From assembly GCA_022566975.1 (NCBI GenBank), contig JADFHV010000034.1, positions 1-11,486 of the forward strand: 11,486 bases of DNA. The letters run 5' to 3'. This DNA is from Chloroflexota bacterium (GTDB taxonomy: Bacteria > Chloroflexota > Dehalococcoidia > SAR202 > UBA11138). This document shows positions 1 through 6,329 of this stretch, in pieces (positions within the stretch are counted from its first letter, which is position 1; each line of letters begins with the position of its first letter). The translations under genes were made by a program, and so were the position numbers. The notes under the pieces were generated by a model. That model saw only the letters and a list, made by a program, of their open reading frames with translations, searched no databases and had not been told where the DNA came from.

Positions 1-71
1 AAGTCCTGGACGTGGTCTGCCGCTTCCTTGGAGATGTTGATGGTCAGAGGCTTTGGTGCGGTCTTAGGCAT
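1..71 (-). CDS. IscA/HesB-like iron-sulfur assembly protein, N-terminal fragment (runs off left edge)
   Basis: Only 23 codons are visible, read leftwards from an ATG at 69-71. The peptide starts MPKTAPKPLTINISKEAADH and continues VQD. The stretch from ILE/ASN to the KEAADHVQD helix looks like the first strand and helix of the A-type Fe-S carrier family (IscA/ErpA/HesB), where an 'ITIT..AA..V..L' start is usual. The three cysteines that would prove the family lie outside the window. A purine-rich ribosome site (GGAAGGG on the minus strand, about 76-82) and a TTGACG-N17-TACAAT promoter upstream strongly support a real gene start. The start is well supported; the family name is a guess from a short N-terminus. 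Confidence 0.5.
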   Translation of the reverse strand, partial: MPKTAPKPLTINISKEAADHVQD

Positions 72-95
72 CGCCCTTCCTTATCTGTCGGTCTT

Positions 96-127
96 CCCTG
101 GCCCTCGTATTGTAAGGGAGGCCAGGG
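96..127. repeat. Inverted repeat flanking the -10 box (candidate operator)
   Basis: CCCTGGCC (96-103) and GGCCAGGG (120-127) form an 8-bp perfect inverted repeat separated by 16 nt. The arms flank the -10 box of the minus-strand promoter and cover its start point. This is where a repressor would sit. The repeat alone does not prove an operator; it could also form a hairpin in DNA or RNA. Confidence 0.4.
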
Positions 128-137
128 TGGCCGTCAA
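109..137 (-). promoter_or_regulatory. Sigma70-type promoter for the IscA-like gene
   Basis: On the minus strand there is a -35 box TTGACG (132-137), a 17-nt spacer and a -10 box TACAAT (109-114), each one base off consensus. Transcription would start near 101-103 and give a leader of about 30 nt before the ATG at 71. The -10 box lies inside the loop of the inverted repeat at 96-127. Confidence 0.7.
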
Positions 138-331
138 CAAGCGCCCGCCGTGTCAGTCAGAGCGGCCCTTCATTCGAAGGGCGACGAGGAAGCTGTGACG
201 GTGTGACCTCTTTTGCCACGCCCGCGCCTGACCGGTGGGTAGCCACAGCCGTCTTCAGGCCGAGGAAACCCTCGCCTCTCGATGCGCATCAAAATACGTA
301 AGCCCGACAGACGTGAAGGGGTGGAGGCCAA

Positions 332-1696
332 ATGGGCAGCAGGACGCTCCAGGTCGCAGGGATCGTCGTGGCCGTGGCTGCGACCTCGGCGGTCCTCGTG
401 GCTATCGCCGTCTCTGGCCTCCGAAGTGAGTCCGTGACCGCTCCGCAATCGGAGCCCATTACCCGGGACATCCCATCGCCTCACGCCGCTACCGTGGCTG
501 CAGCGCCGGCGCCGGAGGCCCCCGCGGCCAGTCCACCAACGGCCGCAGCACAGACTCCGGCAACGCCCGAGCCTCTGGCGCTGATCGACTCCTACGACGA
601 AGGAGAGATCGTGGAGCCCGACCTGGGCTTCCTCGATGAGCTGGAGCTCGCCTCGTTTTCGACGCTCGGCTGGGAGACCGACTTCAGTAGACATACCGTG
701 CCCTTTTCGGAGATCAGGTCCGGGGGCCCTCCTCGCGACGGGATCCCGCCAATAGACAATCCCAAGTTCCTGACGCCACAGGGAAGTGAGGGCTTTCTCG
801 GCGACGAGGAGCCGGTAGTCGCCCTGGTGGTCAACGACGATGCCAGGGCCTATCCCCTGAAGATACTCAACTTGCACGAGATTGTGAACGACGAGGTGGG
901 TGGGGTGCCCGTTACTGTTACGTTCTGCCCGCTGTGCAATTCCGCCATCGTGTTCGACAGGAGGCTCGGAGGGACCGTGTACGACTTCGGGACCTCCGGC
1001 CACCTGCGGCTGAGCGACCTTGTCATGTGGGACCGGCAGACCGAGACGTGGTGGCAGCAGTTCACCGGCGAGGCCATAGTCGGTGAGTTGGCAGGGAAGA
1101 GGCTGAGATTCCTGCCTGTGTCCATCGTCTCGTTCGCCGACTTCCGGACGTCCCACCCGGAGGGGATGGTGCTTTCCCGGGACACGGGCGTCGCCCGCAA
1201 CTATAGCTGGAACCCCTACGTCGGGTACGAGCGGGCCGACACGCTGCCGTGGTTCGATGTGGGCACCCTGGACGATCGTTTGCTACCCAAGGAGCGGGTC
1301 GTAACCATCAGCGTAGGGGACGTGGCTGTAGCTTTTCCACTTAGAATCCTGTCGGAGGAGAAGGCCATCAACTACACCGTTGGGGGACAAGAAGTCGTGG
1401 TCTTGTTCAAGTCAGGGACGAGGTCGGCGCTTGACCAGAGTTCCGACGGAAGCTGGAAGGACGTAGGTGCCACTGGGGTCTTCAGCCCATTTGTAGACGG
1501 TCGGAGGCTGACGTTCCGCGCCGACGGTGACACCCTGGTCGACAACGAGACAGGAAGCGTGTGGAACATCCTTGGCGAGTCCGTCGAGGGGCAGTTGGCC
1601 GGGACGCAGCTAACACCCATGGTCCACGGCGACGACTTCTGGTTCGCGTGGCGTGCCTTCAAGCCGAAGACCCTGATCTACGGAGGCGCCGGCTAG
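332..1696 (+). CDS. Membrane-anchored DUF3179 domain protein
   Basis: A 454-residue protein of unknown biochemical role. Residues 6-29 are one hydrophobic segment (uncleaved anchor or signal), followed by an Ala/Pro-rich linker to about residue 81, so the body should lie outside the membrane. The DUF3179 core starts with DGIPPIDNPKF (136-146), then YPLKIL and HEIVND (174-187), the TFCPLC motif with Cys199 and Cys202, FGTSG (219-223), and DRQTETWWQQ with TGEAIVG (234-251). The second half (326-446) repeats the same layout (FPLRIL, VGG, GQLAG, FW.AW) but lacks the CxxC motif. The Cys pair could bind a metal or be redox-active; this is unproven. GGAGG at 323-327 supports the ATG at 332. A perfect palindrome GATGCGCATC lies 42 nt upstream (281-290); I see no clear promoter. 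The gene converges on the aldehyde dehydrogenase with a 25-nt gap. Confidence 0.9.
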   Translation: MGSRTLQVAGIVVAVAATSAVLVAIAVSGLRSESVTAPQSEPITRDIPSPHAATVAAAPAPEAPAASPPTAAAQTPATPEPLALIDSYDEGEIVEPDLGFLDELELASFSTLGWETDFSRHTVPFSEIRSGGPPRDGIPPIDNPKFLTPQGSEGFLGDEEPVVALVVNDDARAYPLKILNLHEIVNDEVGGVPVTVTFCPLCNSAIVFDRRLGGTVYDFGTSGHLRLSDLVMWDRQTETWWQQFTGEAIVGELAGKRLRFLPVSIVSFADFRTSHPEGMVLSRDTGVARNYSWNPYVGYERADTLPWFDVGTLDDRLLPKERVVTISVGDVAVAFPLRILSEEKAINYTVGGQEVVVLFKSGTRSALDQSSDGSWKDVGATGVFSPFVDGRRLTFRADGDTLVDNETGSVWNILGESVEGQLAGTQLTPMVHGDDFWFAWRAFKPKTLIYGGAG

Positions 1697-1721
1697 GACC
1701 TTCGCGGCGGTGGGGTCCTGA

Positions 1722-3134
1722 CTACTGGTGGAAGACCACCATCTTGAGCTCCGTCATCTCCTGCACCGCGTACCTGGGGCCCTCCTTCCCCATGCCGCTC
1801 TCCTTCAGCCCGCCGTACGGCATCAGGTCGGCGCGCCATCCCGGCCCGGAATTGATGTGCAGGTTACCGGAGTCCACCTCTCGCGCGAACCTCATCGCCC
1901 AGTCCACGTTCTGGGTGAATATCCCCGCGCTGAGGCCGTAGTTGCTATCGTTGGCCATGGCGATGGCCTCGTCTATGTCCGAGAAAGGCGTAACCGCCAC
2001 CGCGGGGCCGAAGAGCTCCTCACACGAGACCCGCATCTCCGGCTTGACGTCGGCGACCACCGTCGGGGCGTACATCGTGCCCGTGCGCTCGCCGCCCGTA
2101 ACGGTCCTGGCGCCGCCGCTCACCGCCTCCCTTATCCACTCGTCTACACGGTCGGCGTCCTGCTCTCTGATCATCGGACCCATGCGCACGGTCTCGTCCA
2201 ATGGGTCGCCGGTGCTGATGGCCTCCACACCCTTGGTCAGCGCGTCCAGGTAGTCGGCATACACATCCCGGCTGGTGATGATCCGCTGCGCCGAGATGCA
2301 GGTCTGGCCCGCGTTGGCGTAACCGCTCGCGATGGTCGCGTTCACGACCTTGTCTATGTCGGCGTCCGGCATGATGATGAAGGGCGAGTTGGAGCCGAGC
2401 TCCATGGTGATCTTCTTCAGTCCGGCCACCTTGCAGATGTGCTCGCCCACGTCCCGGCTGCCGGTGAAGGTGATCTTACGGACCCGCGGGTCTGCCACGA
2501 GCGGGTCGCCTATCAGGCCTCCGGAGCCGGTGATGCACTGGACCGCCTCCGCGGGAACGCCGGCCTCCAGCAAGACCTCCGTTAGCTTCAGGGCCGATAG
2601 CGGCGTGTCCGAGGCAGGCTTGATGATGACCGCGTTGCCCGCGGCCAGTGCCGGACCGACCTTATGGCATACCAGGTTGAGGGGGAAGTTGAAGGGGCTT
2701 ATGGCCGCCACCACACCGCATGGGACGCGAATGGTGAAGCCCATCTGTCCCGTCCAACCGGGGGCCGCGTCCAATGGGACCGTCTCGCCGTACAACCGCT
2801 TGGCCTCCTCCCCGGAGAGGCTTATGGTCTGTATGGCCCGGCCCACCTCGGTCCTGCCCTCGGCGATGATCTTGCCCTCCTCCAGAGTGATGGTACGAGC
2901 GAACTCCTCTGTGCGCTCCTCCAGGATGTCGGCCGCCTTGCGGAGCATCAGGAATCGCTCGTACGCCGGGACTCTGGCCATCACTTCGGCGCCTCGTACC
3001 GCGCTGGCAATCGCGGCGTCTACGTCCTCGACACCGGCCTTTGGTACCGTGTCTATGACCGAGTTGTCATAGGGATTCGTGACAGGGCTCTTCTGGTCGC
3101 GGTCGACCCATTCGCCGCCCAAGTACATCTTCAT
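1722..3134 (-). CDS. NAD(P)-dependent aldehyde dehydrogenase
   Basis: A 470-residue soluble enzyme of the ALDH superfamily, normal full length, that oxidises an aldehyde to its acid. Visible landmarks are SPFNFP with the oxyanion-hole Asn149, the cofactor-binding KPASDTP (172-178), FTGS (223-226), the general base Glu245 in MELGSNSP, the nucleophile Cys279 in GQTCIS, EELFGP (372-377) and the C-terminal PYGGLKESGMGKEG (439-452). The 'INSGP..R.D.MPYGG' ending is typical of the lactaldehyde/GapN/succinate-semialdehyde-like branch; the substrate cannot be read from sequence. A GGAG at 3143-3146 with 8-nt spacing supports the ATG at 3134. The zinc-ribbon gene lies 39 nt upstream on the same strand, probably in one transcript. 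It could process an aldehyde made by the aldolase operon further right. Confidence 0.93.
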   Translation of the reverse strand: MKMYLGGEWVDRDQKSPVTNPYDNSVIDTVPKAGVEDVDAAIASAVRGAEVMARVPAYERFLMLRKAADILEERTEEFARTITLEEGKIIAEGRTEVGRAIQTISLSGEEAKRLYGETVPLDAAPGWTGQMGFTIRVPCGVVAAISPFNFPLNLVCHKVGPALAAGNAVIIKPASDTPLSALKLTEVLLEAGVPAEAVQCITGSGGLIGDPLVADPRVRKITFTGSRDVGEHICKVAGLKKITMELGSNSPFIIMPDADIDKVVNATIASGYANAGQTCISAQRIITSRDVYADYLDALTKGVEAISTGDPLDETVRMGPMIREQDADRVDEWIREAVSGGARTVTGGERTGTMYAPTVVADVKPEMRVSCEELFGPAVAVTPFSDIDEAIAMANDSNYGLSAGIFTQNVDWAMRFAREVDSGNLHINSGPGWRADLMPYGGLKESGMGKEGPRYAVQEMTELKMVVFHQ

Positions 3135-3152
3135 CGGTCACACTCCGTTTCT

Positions 3153-3174
3153 CCCCGTTCGTGGTGAGCCTGTC
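3153..3174. repeat. Half copy of a dispersed palindromic repeat
   Basis: The segment starting CCCCGTTCGTG (3153-3163) and continuing GTGAGCCTGTC matches the left arm of the larger palindromic element at 8146-8204 (11 identical bases, then GAGCC shared). It fills most of the 39-nt gap between the zinc-ribbon gene and the aldehyde dehydrogenase and ends at the zinc-ribbon stop codon. From memory, similar 'TTCGTGGTGAGCCTGTC' repeats are scattered through many environmental genomes; I cannot check this here. Confidence 0.5.
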
Positions 3175-3350
3175 TAGCCTCCGCTGTAAAGCCTGTTTCT
3201 TTTGCCGTCCTCGCACTCGGCATTGACGCAGAACCAGAAGACCGTTGGCATGGGTGGATTGCGGACCCCGTCAAACTCCCTGCGCATCTCCTCCCCGCAG
3301 GTAGGGCAGCGCAGATCGCCCGCTTCTTCACGGACAACCGGTGTAGTCAT
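3174..3350 (-). CDS. Small zinc-ribbon protein (58 aa)
   Basis: A very small protein with a four-cysteine zinc-binding site: CPTC, then CVNAEC 20 residues later (Cys15, Cys18, Cys41, Cys46 counted from the preferred start). The acidic/basic remainder gives no further fold. Two start codons are possible, at 3356 and 3350. The GGAG on the minus strand (about 3358-3361) is 1 nt from the first and 7 nt from the second, so MTTPVVREE at 3350 is preferred. An extended -10 promoter lies upstream and the aldehyde dehydrogenase follows 39 nt downstream. The role is unknown; such ribbons bind nucleic acid or partner proteins. Confidence 0.75.
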   Translation of the reverse strand: MTTPVVREEAGDLRCPTCGEEMRREFDGVRNPPMPTVFWFCVNAECEDGKRNRLYSGG

Positions 3351-3404
3351 GTCCATGCTCCGTACAGAGGTGTCTTGGTCTCCGGCTCGGCTTTGGCGTA
3401 TGGC

Positions 3405-3413
3405 ATTCTAGCA
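3405..3413 (-). promoter_or_regulatory. Extended -10 promoter for zinc ribbon + aldehyde dehydrogenase
   Basis: On the minus strand TGC-TAGAAT places an extended -10 TG (3412-3413) one base before the hexamer TAGAAT (3405-3410). There is no good -35 box at 16-18 nt, which is common for extended -10 promoters. Transcription would start near 3398, giving a leader of about 48 nt to the ATG at 3350. Confidence 0.5.
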
Positions 3414-3463
3414 CCTGACTGGGCCGTATGCAGCCGTAGCCGTCGGTAGTCGTTAGAACGCAG

Positions 3464-3491
3464 AGCGGGGGCGACTTCAGTCGCCCCCGCT
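3464..3491 (-). terminator. Strong hairpin terminator after the second zinc-ribbon gene
   Basis: AGCGGGGGCGAC and GTCGCCCCCGCT form a perfect 12-bp stem with a 4-nt TTCA loop. It starts 27 nt after the stop codon of the minus-strand zinc-ribbon gene at 3519. The sequence after the stem on the minus strand (CTGCGTTCTAAC) has no proper T run, so it may be an RNA-stabilising or roadblock hairpin, or a dispersed palindromic repeat, rather than a classic intrinsic terminator. Confidence 0.55.
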
Positions 3492-3518
3492 TGAGCTACA
3501 CGGCTTCGTCGGTCGCGG

Positions 3519-3743
3519 CTAAGCTGCCGTCTTCTTCCTCCCTGGCTTGCCTTCGCTCTTCAGCCAGTTGGGGAACTTGTTGGTCGTCTGTGTAATGTCC
3601 AGCATATAGCCGCACTGAAGGCACTCTTTGTAATCGCCGTACATGTCCTGCTTGGCATGCAGATCCCCACCGCACCTAGGACACTCCCGAAACTCCACCG
3701 CCTTCTCGACCCCCAATTCTTTAATTGATTCGCGCCCGGTCAT
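3519..3743 (-). CDS. Small zinc-ribbon protein (74 aa)
   Basis: The frame is open much further upstream, but the real gene is the last 74 codons: the promoter and the zinc ribbon lie there, and the upstream part is the shadow of the aldolase gene. The protein has CPRC (Cys21, Cys24) and CLQCGY (Cys41, Cys44), a rubredoxin-knuckle-type zinc ribbon with YGDYKE between, then a basic tail KPGRKK (66-71) that could touch nucleic acid. There is no clear Shine-Dalgarno site. The ATG sits in the loop of a small hairpin. The gene stands alone between its own promoter (3772-3800) and the hairpin at 3464-3491. Function unknown. Confidence 0.75.
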   Translation of the reverse strand: MTGRESIKELGVEKAVEFRECPRCGGDLHAKQDMYGDYKECLQCGYMLDITQTTNKFPNWLKSEGKPGRKKTAA

Positions 3744-3751
3744 GGCCGGGC
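3734..3751 (-). promoter_or_regulatory. Hairpin with the start codon in its loop
   Basis: On the minus-strand mRNA GCCCGG and CCGGGC form a 6-bp all-GC stem around the loop CCAUGA, which contains the AUG of the 74-aa zinc-ribbon gene. The predicted leader is only about 21 nt and lacks a ribosome site. The hairpin may therefore set the translation rate. It is short, so chance is possible. Confidence 0.35.
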
Positions 3752-3771
3752 CTATCGACCGCCGAACGCAT

Positions 3772-3800
3772 ATTCTAACAGAAGCCGCCCGGTCTGTCAA
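3772..3800 (-). promoter_or_regulatory. Near-consensus sigma70 promoter for the 74-aa zinc-ribbon gene
   Basis: On the minus strand the -35 box is a perfect TTGACA (3795-3800), the spacer is 17 nt, and the -10 box is TAGAAT (3772-3777). Transcription would start near 3765, about 21 nt before the ATG. It is the best promoter in the window and is divergent from the operon promoter 55 nt away. Confidence 0.8.
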
Positions 3801-3854
3801 CGTAAAAGTGCATTTGATGCCGGGAGACGGGTACCAGGGGTGAAGGACCTTCTG

Positions 3855-3883
3855 TTGGTCGCACGTGAGCCGGGTGATAGAAT
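3855..3883 (+). promoter_or_regulatory. Sigma70-type promoter for the five-gene operon
   Basis: TTGGTC (3855-3860), a 17-nt spacer and TAGAAT (3878-3883) point rightwards. Transcription would start near 3890 and give a leader of about 37 nt that ends in the strong ribosome site GGGAGG (3915-3920), 6 nt before the ATG at 3927. No operator-like palindrome is obvious between the two divergent promoters. Confidence 0.7.
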
Positions 3884-3926
3884 ACGCTCGTTCCCAAGGC
3901 TGACGACCATATAAGGGAGGACAACC

Positions 3927-4832
3927 ATGGCCGGTTTCAGAGGCATCTACCCAGCGATAATCACCCCGCTGACCCGGGACGAGAGGTTCAACGAGGCCGC
4001 CTTCAGAGCGGTCATGGAGTTCAACATCCAGGCGGGCGTTCATGGCTTCTGGGTCGCCGGAGGCACCGGCGAGAGCGTACTTCTGGACGATGAGGACAAC
4101 ATGCGAATCGCCGAGGTCGCGGCCGACCAGGCGCGCGGGCGGGCCAGGAATATCATGCACGTCGGGGCACCGACCACCGCACGCGCCGCGCGAATGGCCG
4201 AGAACGCCGCCCGAGCGGGGGTGGACGCCATATGCGCCGTGCCTCCCTTCTTCTACAAGCCGAGCGACGATGCCGTCGTCGAGCACTACAGGGTGGTCGC
4301 GGCCGCCGCGGACCTGCCCTTCTTCGTCTACAACCTGCCCCAGGCCACCGGAGTCGAGGTCACCCCTGAGCTGATGGTCAAGATCCAGGACGGTGTGCCC
4401 CAGCTGGCAGGTCTGAAGCACTCAGCCCTCACCTTCAGCGACGTGCGCACCTTCGCCGGGATGGGCCTGGACTGCCTTATCGGCAGCGGCGCCCTGATGC
4501 TGCCCGCGCTGACCATAGGTGCGTCGGGCTGCGTTGACGGCCCGCCCAACATGGCCCCCGAGCCCTGGGTCGAGATCTGGGACGCCTACAACGACGGTGA
4601 CCTGGCCAGGGCCGAGGCCGCCCAGGAGCGGGCCACCGAGATCCAGGCCCTCGTCCGCGAGTTCGGCCTCCATGCGACCGCCAAGGCGGTGCTCACTGAG
4701 CGACTGGGCGTAGACTGCGGCGATCCCACACGGCCGGTACTGCCCCTGACACCTGAGCAGCGGAGACGCGTCCTGGAGAAGGCCACTCAGCTCGGGTTGA
4801 CCAGGGTGGCCGTCGCTCAGAGTGGCGACTGA
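3927..4832 (+). CDS. DapA/N-acetylneuraminate lyase-family Schiff-base aldolase
   Basis: A 301-residue TIM-barrel protein of the class I aldolase family that makes or breaks C-C bonds next to an alpha-keto acid, usually pyruvate. Visible are the keto-acid-binding loop GGTGES (45-50), the catalytic Tyr135 in FFVYNLP, and the Schiff-base Lys164 in LAGLKHS, all at the expected spacing, and normal length. True dihydrodipicolinate synthases have GTTGES and an Arg five residues after the Tyr (YN.P.RTG). Here the loop is GGTGES and that position is Ala140 (YNLPQATG), so lysine biosynthesis is unlikely and a catabolic lyase is more likely. It is the first gene of the operon, behind a promoter and a strong GGGAGG site. 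The next gene follows after 24 nt. The substrate is unknown. Confidence 0.9.
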   Translation: MAGFRGIYPAIITPLTRDERFNEAAFRAVMEFNIQAGVHGFWVAGGTGESVLLDDEDNMRIAEVAADQARGRARNIMHVGAPTTARAARMAENAARAGVDAICAVPPFFYKPSDDAVVEHYRVVAAAADLPFFVYNLPQATGVEVTPELMVKIQDGVPQLAGLKHSALTFSDVRTFAGMGLDCLIGSGALMLPALTIGASGCVDGPPNMAPEPWVEIWDAYNDGDLARAEAAQERATEIQALVREFGLHATAKAVLTERLGVDCGDPTRPVLPLTPEQRRRVLEKATQLGLTRVAVAQSGD

Positions 4833-4856
4833 CGCCGAGCGGTGGGAGAAGCTCGC

Positions 4857-5594
4857 ATGACACGCGGCCCTGTCGACGAGGTCGATACGCTGACCTTTGA
4901 CGTATTCAGCACCATCCTGGACGCATCGTCCAGCCTCATCTCAGCCGCTACCCGCTTTATTCAGTCCAAGGGTCTCGAGACTGACGTCGCGGCTTTCTGC
5001 GCCAGATGGCTGGCCAGGCAGCGCATCGAGCAGCTCCAGGAGTCGTTGATGATGACCGGCCACACGGGCTACCTGCAGGCCTCTCGCCGTGCACTCGTCC
5101 ACACCCTGCGTGGAGAGGGTGTGGAGTTCACCGACGCCGAGCTGACGGAGGTCCTGAAGCTCTGGTGGGAGCTGAGCCCCTTCGAGGACTCCGTGGAGGC
5201 GCTGGGCCGGCTCGGCGAGCGATACAGGATCGCCATCCTGTCCAACGGCGACGTCGACCTCCTCGCGCATCTGGTGTCCGAGCGTATAGGCGTCCGCTTC
5301 GAGGCCGTCGTTTCAGTGCAGCAGGCCGGGGCCTTCAAGCCCCATCCGGCCGTCTACAGGACCGCCGCTCGGGTCCTCGACTCCGAGCCCCACAGGATGA
5401 TGATGGCTACGGCACACTCCATCGACGTCATGGGAGCCCGGTCGTGTGGCTACAGGGCCGCTTGGGTCAACCGGGGCGCGCTCCCCTTCGACGAGACACC
5501 CTACCGGCCCGACGTTACCACCGACGACCTCGCCGGTCTGGCATCCAGCCTTCTGGACGGCACGACGCGGGCCCAGGTCGGCGGAGTCGTGTAG
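4857..5594 (+). CDS. HAD-family hydrolase, haloacid dehalogenase type II-like (paralogue 1)
   Basis: A 245-residue HAD-superfamily hydrolase resembling L-2-haloacid dehalogenase, which replaces a halide by hydroxyl through an aspartyl ester. Motif I is FDVFST with nucleophile Asp15 and Thr19; motif II is ILSNG (Ser129); motif III is FKPHP (Lys161) with Tyr167; the final acid is Asp190 in HSIDVMGAR. At the position of the catalytic Arg41 of L-DEX YL (WRxKQ) this protein has Leu52 (WLARQ), and the usual Gly of motif I is Ser, so true dehalogenase activity is doubtful. A GTG at 4842 also opens the frame, but GGGAG at 4844-4848 is 8 nt before the ATG at 4857, which I prefer. It is over half identical to the next gene: a tandem duplication. 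Confidence 0.87.
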   Translation: MTRGPVDEVDTLTFDVFSTILDASSSLISAATRFIQSKGLETDVAAFCARWLARQRIEQLQESLMMTGHTGYLQASRRALVHTLRGEGVEFTDAELTEVLKLWWELSPFEDSVEALGRLGERYRIAILSNGDVDLLAHLVSERIGVRFEAVVSVQQAGAFKPHPAVYRTAARVLDSEPHRMMMATAHSIDVMGARSCGYRAAWVNRGALPFDETPYRPDVTTDDLAGLASSLLDGTTRAQVGGVV

Positions 5595-5596
5595 GC

Positions 5597-6319
5597 GTGG
5601 CTACGGCGAACGTCGATAAGCTCCGCCAGGTAGACACCCTGGTCTTCGATCTCTTCGGTACGGTCCTCCAGCTCGCCGGGAGCATCCTTCCCGCAGTCGA
5701 GCGCTTCGTCGTTAAGCTGGACACGCGCGTGGACGCCACGACTCTGTGGGAGAAGTGGCGCGACCGACAGCGGATCGAGCAGTACCAGGACTCCCTCATG
5801 GCGGTGGGCCACAGCGGCTACCTGGAGACCTGCCGGCGGGCTCTCATCTACTGCCTGCGCGGAGAGGGGCTGGAGTGTTCCGAAACCGAAGTCTCGGAGC
5901 TCATGGAGGTCTGGAAGATACTGGACCCCTTCGAGGACGCCGTGCAGGGCCTGAAACACCTGGCCGGGTCTTACCGCCTGGTGGCGCTGTCCAACGGCGA
6001 CCAGTGGCTCCTGGAGCACCTGGTCACGGAGCGCATCAAGGTCCCGTTCGACGCCGTCATATCCGCGGACACGGCCGGCGCGTTCAAGCCGCACCCGTCG
6101 GTCTACCGGACCGCCGTACGGGTTCTGGACTCGGAGCCTAGCCGGCTGATGATGGTAGCCGCACACTCCTTCGACCTCATCGGCGCCCGCGCGTGCGGGT
6201 ACCGAGCGGCCTACGTCAACAGGTACGGGATTCCATTCGACGAGACCGTCTACCAGCCGGACGTCGTCGTGAGCGACTTCAACGAGTTGGCCTCGCGCCT
6301 CGCAGGCGACGGGGCGTAG
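5597..6319 (+). CDS. HAD-family hydrolase, haloacid dehalogenase type II-like (paralogue 2)
   Basis: A 240-residue paralogue of the preceding gene. Motif I is FDLFGT with nucleophile Asp18 and Thr22; motif II is ALSNG (Ser132); motif III is FKPHP (Lys164) with Tyr170; the last acid is Asp193 in HSFDLIGAR. Unlike paralogue 1 it keeps the Arg41-equivalent (WRDRQ, Arg55), so it is the better candidate for a working 2-haloacid dehalogenase. Two positions differ from L-DEX YL: the Asn177 position is His190, which I recall is common in this family, and the Asp after GTxx is Gln25. The frame is open far upstream through paralogue 1, but homology starts at the GTG at 5597, 2 nt after the previous stop, with GGCGGAG at 5580-5586. 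Translational coupling is likely. Confidence 0.87.
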   Translation: MATANVDKLRQVDTLVFDLFGTVLQLAGSILPAVERFVVKLDTRVDATTLWEKWRDRQRIEQYQDSLMAVGHSGYLETCRRALIYCLRGEGLECSETEVSELMEVWKILDPFEDAVQGLKHLAGSYRLVALSNGDQWLLEHLVTERIKVPFDAVISADTAGAFKPHPSVYRTAVRVLDSEPSRLMMVAAHSFDLIGARACGYRAAYVNRYGIPFDETVYQPDVVVSDFNELASRLAGDGA

Positions 6320-6329
6320 GAAGAAGGCC

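Noticed and set aside
170..1156. Long minus-strand open frame opposite the DUF3179 gene (328 codons)
   Set aside because: Low-complexity Arg/Gly/His-rich translation, no recognisable domain, and it is the mirror of a well-supported plus-strand gene in GC-rich DNA.
1695..1719. AGGACC...GGTCCT stem between the convergent DUF3179 and aldehyde dehydrogenase genes, as a two-way terminator
   Set aside because: Only 6 bp with a 13-nt loop, overlapping a stop codon, and no T run on either side.
3744..4421. Upstream extension of the 74-aa zinc-ribbon frame to about 300 codons
   Set aside because: The extension is antisense to the aldolase gene and passes through both divergent promoters; a near-consensus promoter sits just before the short version's ATG.
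5006..5596. Upstream extension of the second HAD frame
   Set aside because: Out-of-frame shadow of paralogue 1; homology begins exactly at the GTG at 5597.
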